Shown here one piece after another: positions 45,997 through 54,424 of a stretch of 64,000 bases of DNA (position 1 is its first letter; every line of letters begins with the position of its first letter). Position numbers and translations under genes: made by a program. This DNA is from Variovorax sp. Root318D1 (GTDB lineage: Bacteria; Pseudomonadota; Gammaproteobacteria; Burkholderiales; Burkholderiaceae_C): assembly GCF_001424835.1 (NCBI RefSeq), contig NZ_LMCQ01000021.1, positions 218,091 through 282,090 on the forward strand. Direction: 5' to 3'. The notes under the pieces were generated by a model. The model saw only the letters and a list, made by a program, of their open reading frames with translations. It had not been told where the DNA came from and did no database searches.

Positions 45997-47172
45997 TCAC
46001 TTTGCCTTGCCCGGATCCTTCACACCCTTGATCACGTCGAACTCGACGTTGTACAACTGGCCGTCTTTCTTCTCGACCTTACGCAGATACACGTCCTGCA
46101 CGATGTCGCGCGTCTGCGCATCGATGTACACCGGGCCGCGCGGGCTCTCGAATATCTGACCCTTCATGGCCGCCAGCAGCGCGTCGCCGCCGCCCTGACC
46201 CTTGGTGGCCTTGAGCGCTTCGTAGATCACGCGCATGCCGTCATAGCCGCCCACGGCCATGAAGTTGGGGCGCATCTTCGGGTTGGCCTTCTGGAAGGCC
46301 TCGACGAACTTCTTGTTCGCGGGCGACGGATGCGCGGCCGAGTAGTGGTGCGAGGTGACCACGCCCAGCGCGCCATCGCCCATGTCGTTGAGCTGGTCGT
46401 CATCGGTCACGTCGCCGGTGGCGATCATGCGGATACCCGCCTTGTCCATGCCGCGCTCGAGAAACTGCTTCATCACCGCGGCGCCGGCACCCGAGGGCAC
46501 GAAGACGAACAGCGCGTCGGGCTTGGCGTCGCGCACCTTCTGCAGGAACGGTGCGAAGTCGGGGTTGCGCAGCGGCACGCGCAGCTTCTCGATCACCTTG
46601 CCGCCGTTGAGCTGGAAGCGCTCGCTGAAAAACTTCTCGGCGTCGTTACCTGGGCCGTAGTCGGCCACCAGCGTGACCACCGTTTTCACGCCGTTCTTCG
46701 GCGCCCAGTCCCCCATGGCCACCGACACCTGCGGCAGCGTGAAGCTCGAGCGCACGATGTAGGGCGAGGCCTCGGTGATGCTCGACGTGGCGGCGGCCAT
46801 CACCACCTGCGGCGTCTTCGATTGGGTGGCCAGCGGGGCAGCGGCCAGCGCGGCCGGCGTGACGCCGAAGCCCGCGATCACGTTCACTTTGTCGTTGACG
46901 ATGAGTTCCTGCGCCAAGCGCTTGGTCACGTCGGGCGTGGCCACGTCGTCCTTGATGATGAGCTCGATCTTCTTGCCCGCCACGGTGTCGCCGTTCTGCG
47001 CCATGTACAACCGCGCCGCCGCTTCGATCTGCCGGCCGGTGGACGCCTGCTGGCCGGTCATGGGCAAGATGAGGCCGATCTTGAACTTGTTGCTGTCCTG
47101 CGCACTGGCAAGCGACATGGAGAGCGCAAGCGCCGTGAGGCCTGCGGTCTGGATGAGTTGGCGTCTTTGCAT
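45997..47172 (-). CDS. Liv-type ABC transporter substrate-binding protein
   Basis: A 391-residue periplasmic binding protein of the type I fold (LivJ family). The signal peptide ends at LASAQ. FKIGLILPMTGQQASTGRQIE is the standard N-terminal strand-loop, and VGGYDGMRVIYEAL lies near the end. In aromatic-degrading relatives such proteins bind aromatic acids, and its position downstream of the Rieske oxygenase and reductase points that way here. AAGGAA precedes the ATG. Confidence 0.9.
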   Translation of the reverse strand: MQRRQLIQTAGLTALALSMSLASAQDSNKFKIGLILPMTGQQASTGRQIEAAARLYMAQNGDTVAGKKIELIIKDDVATPDVTKRLAQELIVNDKVNVIAGFGVTPAALAAAPLATQSKTPQVVMAAATSSITEASPYIVRSSFTLPQVSVAMGDWAPKNGVKTVVTLVADYGPGNDAEKFFSERFQLNGGKVIEKLRVPLRNPDFAPFLQKVRDAKPDALFVFVPSGAGAAVMKQFLERGMDKAGIRMIATGDVTDDDQLNDMGDGALGVVTSHHYSAAHPSPANKKFVEAFQKANPKMRPNFMAVGGYDGMRVIYEALKATKGQGGGDALLAAMKGQIFESPRGPVYIDAQTRDIVQDVYLRKVEKKDGQLYNVEFDVIKGVKDPGKAK

Positions 47173-47298
47173 GAAGTTTTCCTTGAACGACGAAAGCGGA
47201 TATCGGGCTATTTTTCAACACTTTGCAACATCCGGCGGAGCAGGCAATCACCTACTCCGCCCCCGGGTCGGACCTTTGTTGCGCGGTGAACAAATGAA

Positions 47299-47317
47299 CT
47301 GCGCGATGATCGCGCAG
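47299..47317 (-). terminator. Hairpin between the VanB-like gene and the binding-protein gene
   Basis: CTGCGCGA (47299-47306) and TCGCGCAG (47310-47317) pair perfectly around TGA. Only a short T-containing tail follows on the minus strand, so it may be a partial terminator or an RNA-stabilising hairpin, not a full stop. Confidence 0.4.
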
Positions 47318-47324
47318 CACGTTT

Positions 47325-48311
47325 TCAACTGTCGGGCCGGTACGCGGAGTCCAGCGTGAGGGTGCCCACGGCACGCGATACGCAGGCGCAGATGCGGGTG
47401 GCCGCTTGCTTCTCGTGCTCGCTCAGGAACACGTCGCGGTGGTCGATTTCACCCTCGACCGCAAGCACGTCCATGGCGCACAAACCGCACTCGCCGCGCT
47501 TGCAGTCCCAGAGCGTTTCCACGCCGGCGGCGTCGAGCGCCTCGAGCAAGGTGCAATCTGCCGGCACGGTGATCGCCAGGTCGTGCCGGGGAATGCGCAC
47601 GGTGAAAGCCTGCGTCGGAAGCCGGCCGCTGCTGCCGAAGGTTTCGAAGCGCAAGTCCGCCGGGGCCCGGCCCGCCGCCTGCCAGGCGCGCTTGACGGCT
47701 TCGAGCATCGGCACTGGGCCGCAGGTGTAGAGCTGGCCGCCCGCGGGCAGGGCCGAGATGGCCGCCGCGAAATCGATGGGCGCCGCGCCCTCATGCGCGA
47801 CGACATCACCGCCCAGTGCTTCGCGGAGCCGGTCGAGGTAGGCCAATTCGCCCGCATGGCGCGCGCCGTAGAGCATCTTCACCGGCACGCCGCTGCGCCG
47901 CGCGTGATCGCCCAGGCGCTGCGCCATCATCACGAGCGGCGTAATGCCAATGCCGCCGGCCACCAGCAGGTAACCAGGCGCCGAGAGGTCGAGTGCAAAG
48001 TGGTTCTGCGGCGCACTCACCTGCAGCCGGTCGCCGACGGCCAGGCGCCACATGGCGAGCGAGCCGCCGCGGCCGTCGTCGAGCCGCTTGACGGCAATGC
48101 GCCAGCACTGGCCGTCGCCCTCGCCCACCAGCGAGTACGAGCGTGTCTGCAGCTTGCCATGGGCGGCCATCACCTGCACCTGCAGATGCGATCCGGGCTC
48201 GTAGGTGGCGGCAAAGCCCATCTCGGGCCGCAGTTCGAATTCACGCACGGTGGGCGTCACGTCGCGCAGCGCAACGATTTGCGCCTGCATCCATTGAAGG
48301 TCGTTTTTCAT
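47325..48311 (-). CDS. PDR/VanB family oxidoreductase (oxygenase reductase component)
   Basis: A 328-residue reductase that passes electrons from NADH to a Rieske oxygenase. The flavin motif RSYS lies at 57-60, the nucleotide-binding GGIGITP at 119-125, and CGPVPM at 197-202. A C-terminal plant-type [2Fe-2S] ferredoxin domain has Cys270, Cys275, Cys278 and a fourth Cys at 308 or 310. The order and length match vanillate O-demethylase reductase VanB. The Rieske component lies two genes upstream in the same operon. Confidence 0.9.
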   Translation of the reverse strand: MKNDLQWMQAQIVALRDVTPTVREFELRPEMGFAATYEPGSHLQVQVMAAHGKLQTRSYSLVGEGDGQCWRIAVKRLDDGRGGSLAMWRLAVGDRLQVSAPQNHFALDLSAPGYLLVAGGIGITPLVMMAQRLGDHARRSGVPVKMLYGARHAGELAYLDRLREALGGDVVAHEGAAPIDFAAAISALPAGGQLYTCGPVPMLEAVKRAWQAAGRAPADLRFETFGSSGRLPTQAFTVRIPRHDLAITVPADCTLLEALDAAGVETLWDCKRGECGLCAMDVLAVEGEIDHRDVFLSEHEKQAATRICACVSRAVGTLTLDSAYRPDS

Positions 48312-48346
48312 CGGGAGAAAACCAGCGGAAAAAGGAAATCGGCCGC

Positions 48347-49120
48347 TCAGCCGCGGCGGCGGATCAGCTGCACGCCGGGCAAGGGGCGCTGCTCGGCGGT
48401 AGGCGTGCCGTGCAGCGCCTCGCGCAGGTTGCGCCGCGCAATGCGGCTGTGCTCGCGCATCAGCGCCTCGGCACGCGAGCCTTCGCCGGCCTCGATGGCG
48501 TCGAGCACCTGCAGGTGCTGGTCTTGGGCAATCACGAGCATGTCGCGCGCGGCAGGCGAGTTGGCCTGCACGATGACGAAGCCGGACGGCGACGCGAACG
48601 GCAGGTTGATCACGCGCTCGAGCTGCTGCGCGATGACCGGGCTTGCCGCCATTTCGCACAGAAGCGAATGGAACTTCTCGTTGTGCGTGACGTAGCGCGA
48701 AAACGCCGCATCGTCGAGCGCGGGTTCGCGCAGCAGTTCATCGATGCGTGCCAGACAGGCGCGCGCTTCGCGCAGCACCACCGGCGCCGCGCCGCGCTCG
48801 GCCGCAAGCCGCGCCACCAGGCCTTCGAGCGTGCCGCGCAGCTCGATGGCATCGGCCACGTCGCGTTCGGAAAAAGTACGCACTGCGTAGCCACCGTTGG
48901 GCAGCGCCTCGAGCAGGCCTTCTTGTTCCAGCCGCATGAGCGCGCTGCGCACTGGCGTGCGTGAAACGCCGAGCTGCTCGGAGATGGCCACCTCGGCAAT
49001 GCGTGCGCCGCCCGGCAGTTCGCCGGCCAGGATCATTTCGCGCAATCGCAGCTGTGCCTTCACCGCCTGCGAGCTGCCGCCATCGCCGGATTCGACGGGT
49101 GATACGGCCGCGACCTTCAT
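48347..49120 (-). CDS. GntR family regulator (FCD domain)
   Basis: A 257-residue regulator. The winged helix lies at about 18-85 (RLREMILAGELPGGARIAE and EQLGVSRTPVRSALMRLEQEG), and an all-helical FCD effector domain follows with a metal-type His pattern (VTHNEKFHSLL). It sits between the oxygenase and reductase genes and overlaps the oxygenase stop (ATGA). VanR-type repressors of vanillate genes belong to this family, and the paired ATGTATACAT palindromes upstream of the oxygenase are its likely targets. Confidence 0.9.
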   Translation of the reverse strand: MKVAAVSPVESGDGGSSQAVKAQLRLREMILAGELPGGARIAEVAISEQLGVSRTPVRSALMRLEQEGLLEALPNGGYAVRTFSERDVADAIELRGTLEGLVARLAAERGAAPVVLREARACLARIDELLREPALDDAAFSRYVTHNEKFHSLLCEMAASPVIAQQLERVINLPFASPSGFVIVQANSPAARDMLVIAQDQHLQVLDAIEAGEGSRAEALMREHSRIARRNLREALHGTPTAEQRPLPGVQLIRRRG

Positions 49121-50223
49121 GCGGCGCTCTTCTCGACGGGACGGATCGGGATCGAAGCGCGCGCGGGCGTTTCCTTCTCGACCATTCGGTCGATCAGCCG
49201 ACGCGCCCACATCGAGCCCGCGTCGATGTTGAGGTTGTAGAACTGATGGTCGGGCCGCTCGTCCATGGCCTTTTGCTGCGCCTCGAGCACGAGCTCGTCC
49301 TCGCGGAAGATGCCCGCCACGCCTTCACGCAGCTCGTGCGTGAGGCGCTGTTCGCCCAGGCAGTAGTTGCGCGCAAAGGCCCAGAAATAGAGGCAGGTTT
49401 TGTCGGTCTCGGGCGTGATGGTGTTGAGCACGTAGCCGTTCACGCCCTTGCTGCGGTCGCCGGGGTCGCCGCCCTTCGGCACCGCGCCGCTGCCCGCCTC
49501 GGCCACGCCGACGTCGATGTTCACGGTGCACGGCCCTTCGAAGCGGATGATCTGCCAGCGATCGACCTTGCCGGCGTAGCCGCGCGCATGGCGGATCTGG
49601 CCGCCCCAGAACGGCGGTGGATCGATGTTCTCCATCCACCGCGTGACGGTGGCCGAGCGGTCGCCGTGCGTGGCAACGAATGGCGCCTCGGCCACTTCGC
49701 GATTGCCGATGGAAGAACCGTGCACGAAGGTCTCGTGCGTCAGGTCCATGAGGTTGTCGACCACCAGGCGGTAGTCGCAGTTCACGCGAATCATCTTGCC
49801 GTCGCCGGCCCATGCCGGGTCGTCGTTCCAGTGCATGTCGGGCACCAGTGCCGGGTCGGCCTTGGCCGGATCGCCGGGCCAGATCCAGACGAAGCGGTGC
49901 TTCTCGACCACCGGGAAGCTGCGCACGCAAGCCGAAGGGTTCAGCGTTTCCTGGCTCGGCATGTGGGTGCAGCGGCCCTGGCTGTTGTAGACCAGACCGT
50001 GGTAGCCGCACACCAGTTCGTCGCCTTCGAGTTTGCCCAGCGAGAGCGGCATCAGCCGGTGCCAGCAGGCGTCTTCGAGCGCGGCAACCTGCCCGTCGGT
50101 ACGGCGGTACAGCACCAGTTTTTCGTTGCAGATCGTGCGCGGCAGCAGCGCATGACGCACTTCGACGTCATAGGCGGCGGCATACCAGGCGTTCAATGGA
50201 AAGGCGGTCGTGGGCGTTTTCAT
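49117..50223 (-). CDS. Rieske non-heme iron oxygenase, vanillate O-demethylase-like
   Basis: A 368-residue oxygenase. The Rieske cluster ligands are Cys53, His55, Cys72 and His75 (DACWHR and VCGYHG). The mononuclear iron site is in DNLMDLTHETFVHG, with Asn157, Asp160, His163 and His168. The N terminus AWYAAAYDVEV and NEKLVLYR resemble VanA. With the VanB-like partner it probably removes a methyl group from a methoxy-aromatic acid, releasing formaldehyde. The substrate is not certain; CWH replaces the more usual CPH. Confidence 0.87.
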   Translation of the reverse strand: MKTPTTAFPLNAWYAAAYDVEVRHALLPRTICNEKLVLYRRTDGQVAALEDACWHRLMPLSLGKLEGDELVCGYHGLVYNSQGRCTHMPSQETLNPSACVRSFPVVEKHRFVWIWPGDPAKADPALVPDMHWNDDPAWAGDGKMIRVNCDYRLVVDNLMDLTHETFVHGSSIGNREVAEAPFVATHGDRSATVTRWMENIDPPPFWGGQIRHARGYAGKVDRWQIIRFEGPCTVNIDVGVAEAGSGAVPKGGDPGDRSKGVNGYVLNTITPETDKTCLYFWAFARNYCLGEQRLTHELREGVAGIFREDELVLEAQQKAMDERPDHQFYNLNIDAGSMWARRLIDRMVEKETPARASIPIRPVEKSAA

Positions 50224-50232
50224 GAATACTCA

Positions 50233-50242
50233 ATGTATACAT
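50233..50242. promoter_or_regulatory. Operator-like palindrome, site 1
   Basis: ATGTATACAT is a perfect ten-base palindrome ten bases upstream of the oxygenase start codon. It has an identical copy 64 bases away and overlaps a possible -10 box of the oxygenase gene. Confidence 0.65.
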
Positions 50243-50296
50243 AAACTCAGAAATATCCAGTGAAATTCCTTAAAATCAGGGTAAATACTGACTTCA

Positions 50297-50306
50297 ATGT
50301 ATACAT
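50297..50306. promoter_or_regulatory. Operator-like palindrome, site 2
   Basis: A second perfect ATGTATACAT, preceded by the same TCA as site 1, lies in front of the divergent MetE-like gene. The two sites are about six helical turns apart, so a dimeric GntR protein could bind both on one DNA face. Confidence 0.65.
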
Positions 50307-50367
50307 ATAGACGTGTTTCCGAGGCGATACGATGTTCGATTCGTTTTCAGCCACGACGGAGATCAAC

Positions 50368-51489
50368 ATGTCACAGCACGCCGCCCTGCCCGCCCGTTAC
50401 GACCACGTTGGCAGCTTCCTGCGCCCTAAATACCTGCTCGAAGCGCGCGAGCAGAAGGCCAAGGGCGAGATCACGCCCGAGCAGCTCCGCAAGGTCGAAG
50501 ACAAGGCCATCACCGAGATCGTCCGCTTCCAGGAAGACATCGGCCTGAAGAGCATCACCGACGGCGAGTTCCGCCGCACGTATTTCCACATCGACTTTCT
50601 CGACCAGCTCGGCGGCGTGAAGACCGACATCCCGGTCACCATCCGCAGGCCCGACGGCACCGAGGAACTCGCGCCGCCGGCCATGCGCGTGATCGACAAA
50701 GTGCGCCACGTGAAGGACATCCAGCTGGCTGACTTCCAATACCTGAAGAGCCAAGTCTCGGCCGGCCGGACACCGAAGGTGACGATTCCTTCGCCCACCA
50801 TGCTGCACTTCCGTGGCGGCCGCGCCGGCATCAGCAAGGACGCGTATCCCGAGCTCGATCCGGTGTTCTACGACGACGTGGCCAAGGCCTATGGCGACGA
50901 GCTGCGCTCGCTGGCCGCAGCGGGCTGCACCTACGTTCAGATGGACGACACCAACCTGGCCTACCTGTGCGACGAGCACATGCGCGAAGCCGCCCGCAAG
51001 CGCGGCGACGACCCGAACGAACTGCCGCACCGCTATGCCGCGTTCATCAACAAGGTGGTGGCGCAAAAGCCGCCGGGAATGCTGCTGGCCATGCACCTGT
51101 GCCGCGGCAACTTCAAGAGCACGCACGCCGCGGCCGGCAACTACGAGCCGGTGGCCGAGGCGCTCCTGAAGGAGATGGACCTGGACGCCTACTTCATGGA
51201 ATACGACGACGCCCGCTCGGGCGACTTCAAGCCACTGCGCTACCTGCCCAAGGGCAAGACCGTGGTGCTGGGCCTCGTGACCACCAAGTTCGGCGAGATG
51301 GAAGACAAGGACGAACTCAAGCGCCGCATCGAGGACGCCGCGAAGTACGCCCCGCTCGAACAACTCGCGCTCTCGCCGCAGTGCGGCTTCTCGAGCACGG
51401 TGCACGGCAACAACATTGCGGTGGAAGCGCAGCGCAACAAGCTGCGCCTCGTCGTGGAGACCGCACAAGAGGTCTGGGGCTCGACCTGA
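50368..51489 (+). CDS. MetE-core-like (cobalamin-independent methionine synthase C-terminal domain) protein
   Basis: A 373-residue protein equal to the catalytic half of MetE, like B. subtilis YxjG/YxjH. The zinc set is complete: His243 and Cys245 (MHLCRGN), Glu278, and Cys339 (SPQCGF). HVGSFLRP (13-20) and TDGE (64-67) are family marks. It would transfer a methyl group to a thiol such as homocysteine; the donor is unknown. It is divergent from the Rieske oxygenase operon and shares its palindromic operators. CGGAG precedes the ATG at 50368. Confidence 0.87.
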   Translation: MSQHAALPARYDHVGSFLRPKYLLEAREQKAKGEITPEQLRKVEDKAITEIVRFQEDIGLKSITDGEFRRTYFHIDFLDQLGGVKTDIPVTIRRPDGTEELAPPAMRVIDKVRHVKDIQLADFQYLKSQVSAGRTPKVTIPSPTMLHFRGGRAGISKDAYPELDPVFYDDVAKAYGDELRSLAAAGCTYVQMDDTNLAYLCDEHMREAARKRGDDPNELPHRYAAFINKVVAQKPPGMLLAMHLCRGNFKSTHAAAGNYEPVAEALLKEMDLDAYFMEYDDARSGDFKPLRYLPKGKTVVLGLVTTKFGEMEDKDELKRRIEDAAKYAPLEQLALSPQCGFSSTVHGNNIAVEAQRNKLRLVVETAQEVWGST

Positions 51490-51515
51490 ACCGTCATTTC
51501 TGATGTAGTCGGGGC

Positions 51516-52193
51516 ATGACGACGACGACCACAAAAATCTACTCAGGCCCCCTCAGCATGTTCGGCGCGAAGGTGCAGATCGCCGCGCTCGAAAAAGGCA
51601 TCGACTTCGAGCTGATCATGGTGCCGTTCACCAAAGGCGACGCCTACGAGCCCAAGCACCCGGATGTGCTGCGCATCAACCCCGTCAAGCAGCAGGTGCC
51701 GGTGCTGATCGACGGCGACGTCGAGCTCTTCGACTCGACGCAGATCTTCGAATACCTCGAAGACCGCTACCCCACCCCCGCGCTGTGGCCCCAAGGCATT
51801 GCCGAACGGGCGCGCGCGCGGCAGCTGGAGCAGAAGTCGGACGAGGTCCTTTTTCCCAATGTGATCAGGCTCTTCGGCCTGCAGCACGACATGCAAAGCG
51901 CGCCCGCGATGGCCGCCTGCGCCGCCTGCGCCCGCTACTACGACGAGATGGAAGACCTGCTGGCCACGCGCGAATACCTCGCCGGCCCGTACTCCTTCGC
52001 CGACATCGCCTTCTACATGGCCTGCATCTTTGCCGACCGTAAGGGTGCGCGCATGACGCAGGCTACGCCGCGGCTCCTGGCCTGGCGCAGCCGCATGGGC
52101 GAGCGGCCCGCGGTGCGAACGGTGGTCGATCCGATGATGCATTTCCTGGCTTCCGAAGGGCGCGACGTGGCCTCGTTCCTGATGCCGCGCTGA
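51516..52193 (+). CDS. Glutathione S-transferase family protein
   Basis: A 225-residue GST-like protein with an N-terminal thioredoxin-like domain (KIYSGPLSMFGAKVQIAALE, then PVKQQVPVLIDGD and FDSTQIFEYLEDRYP) and a helical C-terminal domain (YLAGPYSFADIAFYMA). It follows the MetE-like gene by 26 bases and may share its transcript. GSTs in aromatic pathways act as isomerases, dehalogenases or ether-cleaving enzymes, but nothing here singles one out. Confidence 0.87.
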   Translation: MTTTTTKIYSGPLSMFGAKVQIAALEKGIDFELIMVPFTKGDAYEPKHPDVLRINPVKQQVPVLIDGDVELFDSTQIFEYLEDRYPTPALWPQGIAERARARQLEQKSDEVLFPNVIRLFGLQHDMQSAPAMAACAACARYYDEMEDLLATREYLAGPYSFADIAFYMACIFADRKGARMTQATPRLLAWRSRMGERPAVRTVVDPMMHFLASEGRDVASFLMPR

Positions 52194-52232
52194 TCGCTGG
52201 CCGCACCCCGGGTCCTCAGGCATCATTGCCGC

Positions 52233-53612
52233 ATGCCGAACTCGAGTTTCGACTGGCTTCCTTCACCGTCACAGCATTTCCTCGTCGTCACCTTCGCGCT
52301 GCTGGTCTATGTGCTGACCACGCGCGCGCGCCGCGAACAGCGGGCACCCACCACGGCCATTGCCTGGGTCATGGGGCTGGTGCTCATGCCCTACTTCATC
52401 CTGCCGATCTATCTCTTGTTCGGCCAGCGCAAGCTGCGTCCGGCGGGCTCGCCGCGGCCGCCGCGCTCGGTGCCGCCGGGGCATTGGGCGGCGGACCTGA
52501 TCGAGAGCTTCGGCCTCGCGCCGCCGGGATGCTGCGCGATCCGCATGCATGCCGACGGTGAAGCCGCGCGCGAGGCGCTGTGGCAGGTGATCGACGGCGC
52601 ACGCGAGCGCATCGACGTGTGCACCTTCATCATCGGCGACGACGCGCTGGGCCGCGCCGTCATCGAGCGGCTGGCGCAGCGTGCCCGCGAAGGCATCAAG
52701 GTGCGCGTGCTGCTCGACGGCTTCGGCGCGCTGACGCTGCCGCGCCGCCACTTCGAAGTGCTGCGCGCTGCGGGCGGCGAGGTCACGGTGTTCCGCCCGT
52801 TTTTCAGCCTGCGCCGCATCGGGCCGCGCAACCTGCGCAACCACCGCAAGTTCACCATCGCCGACGACGGCTGGCTGTGGTCGGGCGGTCGCAACCTCGC
52901 CGGCGAATACTTCACCGGCAACGATAAGCATCCCGAAGGCTGGCGCGATCTTTCATTCGACCTGCGCGGCAGCGTCGCCGCCGCCGCGGCCCGCCAGTTC
53001 GACCACGACTGGAGTTCGGTGCGCGGGCGCAAGGCGCGCGCAATCACCGCAGACGACGTCGATGAAAACGCGGGCGGCGCCATGGCGCAGTTCCTGCCGA
53101 GCGGCCCTGACCAGACCGAGGACACGGCCCATGCGCTGCTCATCGACGCCTGCTTTCGGGCCGAGCACCGCGTGCTCGCGATCACGCCCTACTTCGTGCC
53201 CGGCGACGGCCTGCGCGATGCACTTCGGTTGGCTGCGCGGCGTGGCGTGCAGGTGACCATCGCGATGCCCGCGCGATCGAACCACCGCCTGGCCGATTTC
53301 GTGCGCGCACGCGCCATGCGCGACCTGGCCCGTGCGGGCGTAAGTTTTCGCATGCTGCCCTTCATGGCGCATGCCAAGGCCGTGGTGGTCGACAACGAGC
53401 TGGCCATGTGCGGCTCCATCAACCTGGACCTGCGCAGCCTGCTGCTCAATCACGAGGCAGCCGTGGTGTTCTACGGCCCGCGCGAGATCGACTGGCTGGC
53501 CGAGTGGATCGACACCACGGCTTCCGCCGGAGAACCCTACCGCGCGCGGCGGCCGGGCCTCGTGCGCGACGTGGCCGAGGGGCTGCTGCTCACCGTCGCT
53601 TTCCAGTTGTAG
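52233..53612 (+). CDS. Cardiolipin synthase-like phospholipase D family protein
   Basis: A 459-residue membrane-bound PLD enzyme. Two N-terminal membrane segments lie at about 14-30 and 43-64. HKD motif 1 is His204-Lys206-Asp211 (NHRKFTIADD) and motif 2 is His380-Lys382-Asp387 (AHAKAVVVDN), each followed by a G-G/S-x-N. It would make cardiolipin or related phospholipids. Its last 23 bases overlap the convergent TetR gene. Confidence 0.9.
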   Translation: MPNSSFDWLPSPSQHFLVVTFALLVYVLTTRARREQRAPTTAIAWVMGLVLMPYFILPIYLLFGQRKLRPAGSPRPPRSVPPGHWAADLIESFGLAPPGCCAIRMHADGEAAREALWQVIDGARERIDVCTFIIGDDALGRAVIERLAQRAREGIKVRVLLDGFGALTLPRRHFEVLRAAGGEVTVFRPFFSLRRIGPRNLRNHRKFTIADDGWLWSGGRNLAGEYFTGNDKHPEGWRDLSFDLRGSVAAAAARQFDHDWSSVRGRKARAITADDVDENAGGAMAQFLPSGPDQTEDTAHALLIDACFRAEHRVLAITPYFVPGDGLRDALRLAARRGVQVTIAMPARSNHRLADFVRARAMRDLARAGVSFRMLPFMAHAKAVVVDNELAMCGSINLDLRSLLLNHEAAVVFYGPREIDWLAEWIDTTASAGEPYRARRPGLVRDVAEGLLLTVAFQL

Positions 53613-54330
53613 CAGGCGCCTGCGCCTTGGCGTCCTTCGCCAGCGCATCGAGCCCTGCGAACACGTAGCGCATCATGTCGTCCGCCAAGCCTTCGGCGTC
53701 CTTGAGAGCCGGCAGCACCTCGTTGCGCAGGTTTCTGGGCGCCACCGTCATCACGATGCAGGGCAGCACCACGAACAGCATGGCGCGCTGCACCGAGGGA
53801 TGATCGTCGGGCAAACCCATGATGCCGCCGATCAGGCCGCGGATCAGCTTGGCCTTGGGTAGCACCGCCTGCCGGATCAGCACCGGCAGAGCCGGCGAAG
53901 GCGAAAGCGCCTCGCGCAGCACCACGCGAAAACCCCAGGGCGCCTTGGGCTGGCTCCCCATCTCGATCAGGTGCGTGAGAAAGGTCCGCAGCTTGAGCCG
54001 TGGATCGGTCGGCACGCTGGCCAGGCTGACCAGCTCGTCGATGCTCACGAGCTGTCGGTGCGCCTCGATCAGCACGGCCTCGTAAAGGCCGTCCCTGCTG
54101 CCGAAGTGGTAGTTGACGGCGGCCATGTTGGTGCCGGCGCGCGTGCAGATCTCCTTGCTGGTGCTCTCGGCAAAGCCACGTTCCGCAAACAGCTGGCCCG
54201 CGGTTTCGAGGATGTGCAGGCGCGTGGCGCTGCCGTCGGTGCGAGAGGTGCGCGGAATGCGTGCCGCAGCCGGGCGTGGGACGGGCATGCGAGCGTCGGA
54301 AGATCGGATGCTGGGAGAGCGGGAAGCCAT
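53590..54330 (-). CDS. TetR family regulator, CecR (YbiH)-like
   Basis: A 246-residue TetR regulator with a helix-turn-helix at about 36-82 (ILETAGQLFAERGFAESTSKEIC and NYHFGSRDGLYEAV). A long C-terminal domain resembles the CecR/YbiH type. It is divergent from an HlyD-ABC-permease-permease set, the same arrangement in which E. coli CecR controls ybhGFSR, so it is the likely local repressor. Its 30-residue Arg/Ser/Pro-rich N terminus is unusual. Confidence 0.88.
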   Translation of the reverse strand: MASRSPSIRSSDARMPVPRPAAARIPRTSRTDGSATRLHILETAGQLFAERGFAESTSKEICTRAGTNMAAVNYHFGSRDGLYEAVLIEAHRQLVSIDELVSLASVPTDPRLKLRTFLTHLIEMGSQPKAPWGFRVVLREALSPSPALPVLIRQAVLPKAKLIRGLIGGIMGLPDDHPSVQRAMLFVVLPCIVMTVAPRNLRNEVLPALKDAEGLADDMMRYVFAGLDALAKDAKAQAPATTGKRR

Positions 54331-54361
54331 GGCCCAAGGTTAATCGAAATGAAAAAATACT

Positions 54362-54383
54362 TCAAATTCAAATTTCAATTTGA
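54362..54383. promoter_or_regulatory. Operator-like inverted repeat of the efflux operon
   Basis: TCAAATT (54362-54368) and AATTTGA (54377-54383) are perfect arms around CAAATTTC, in a sharply AT-rich stretch between the TetR gene and the HlyD gene. GATAAT at 54382 may be the -10 box of the operon, so the site overlaps the promoter. Confidence 0.55.
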
Positions 54384-54424
54384 TAATATCCGACCTGATT
54401 CGAAAATCGGCAGGAGCCCGCCCC

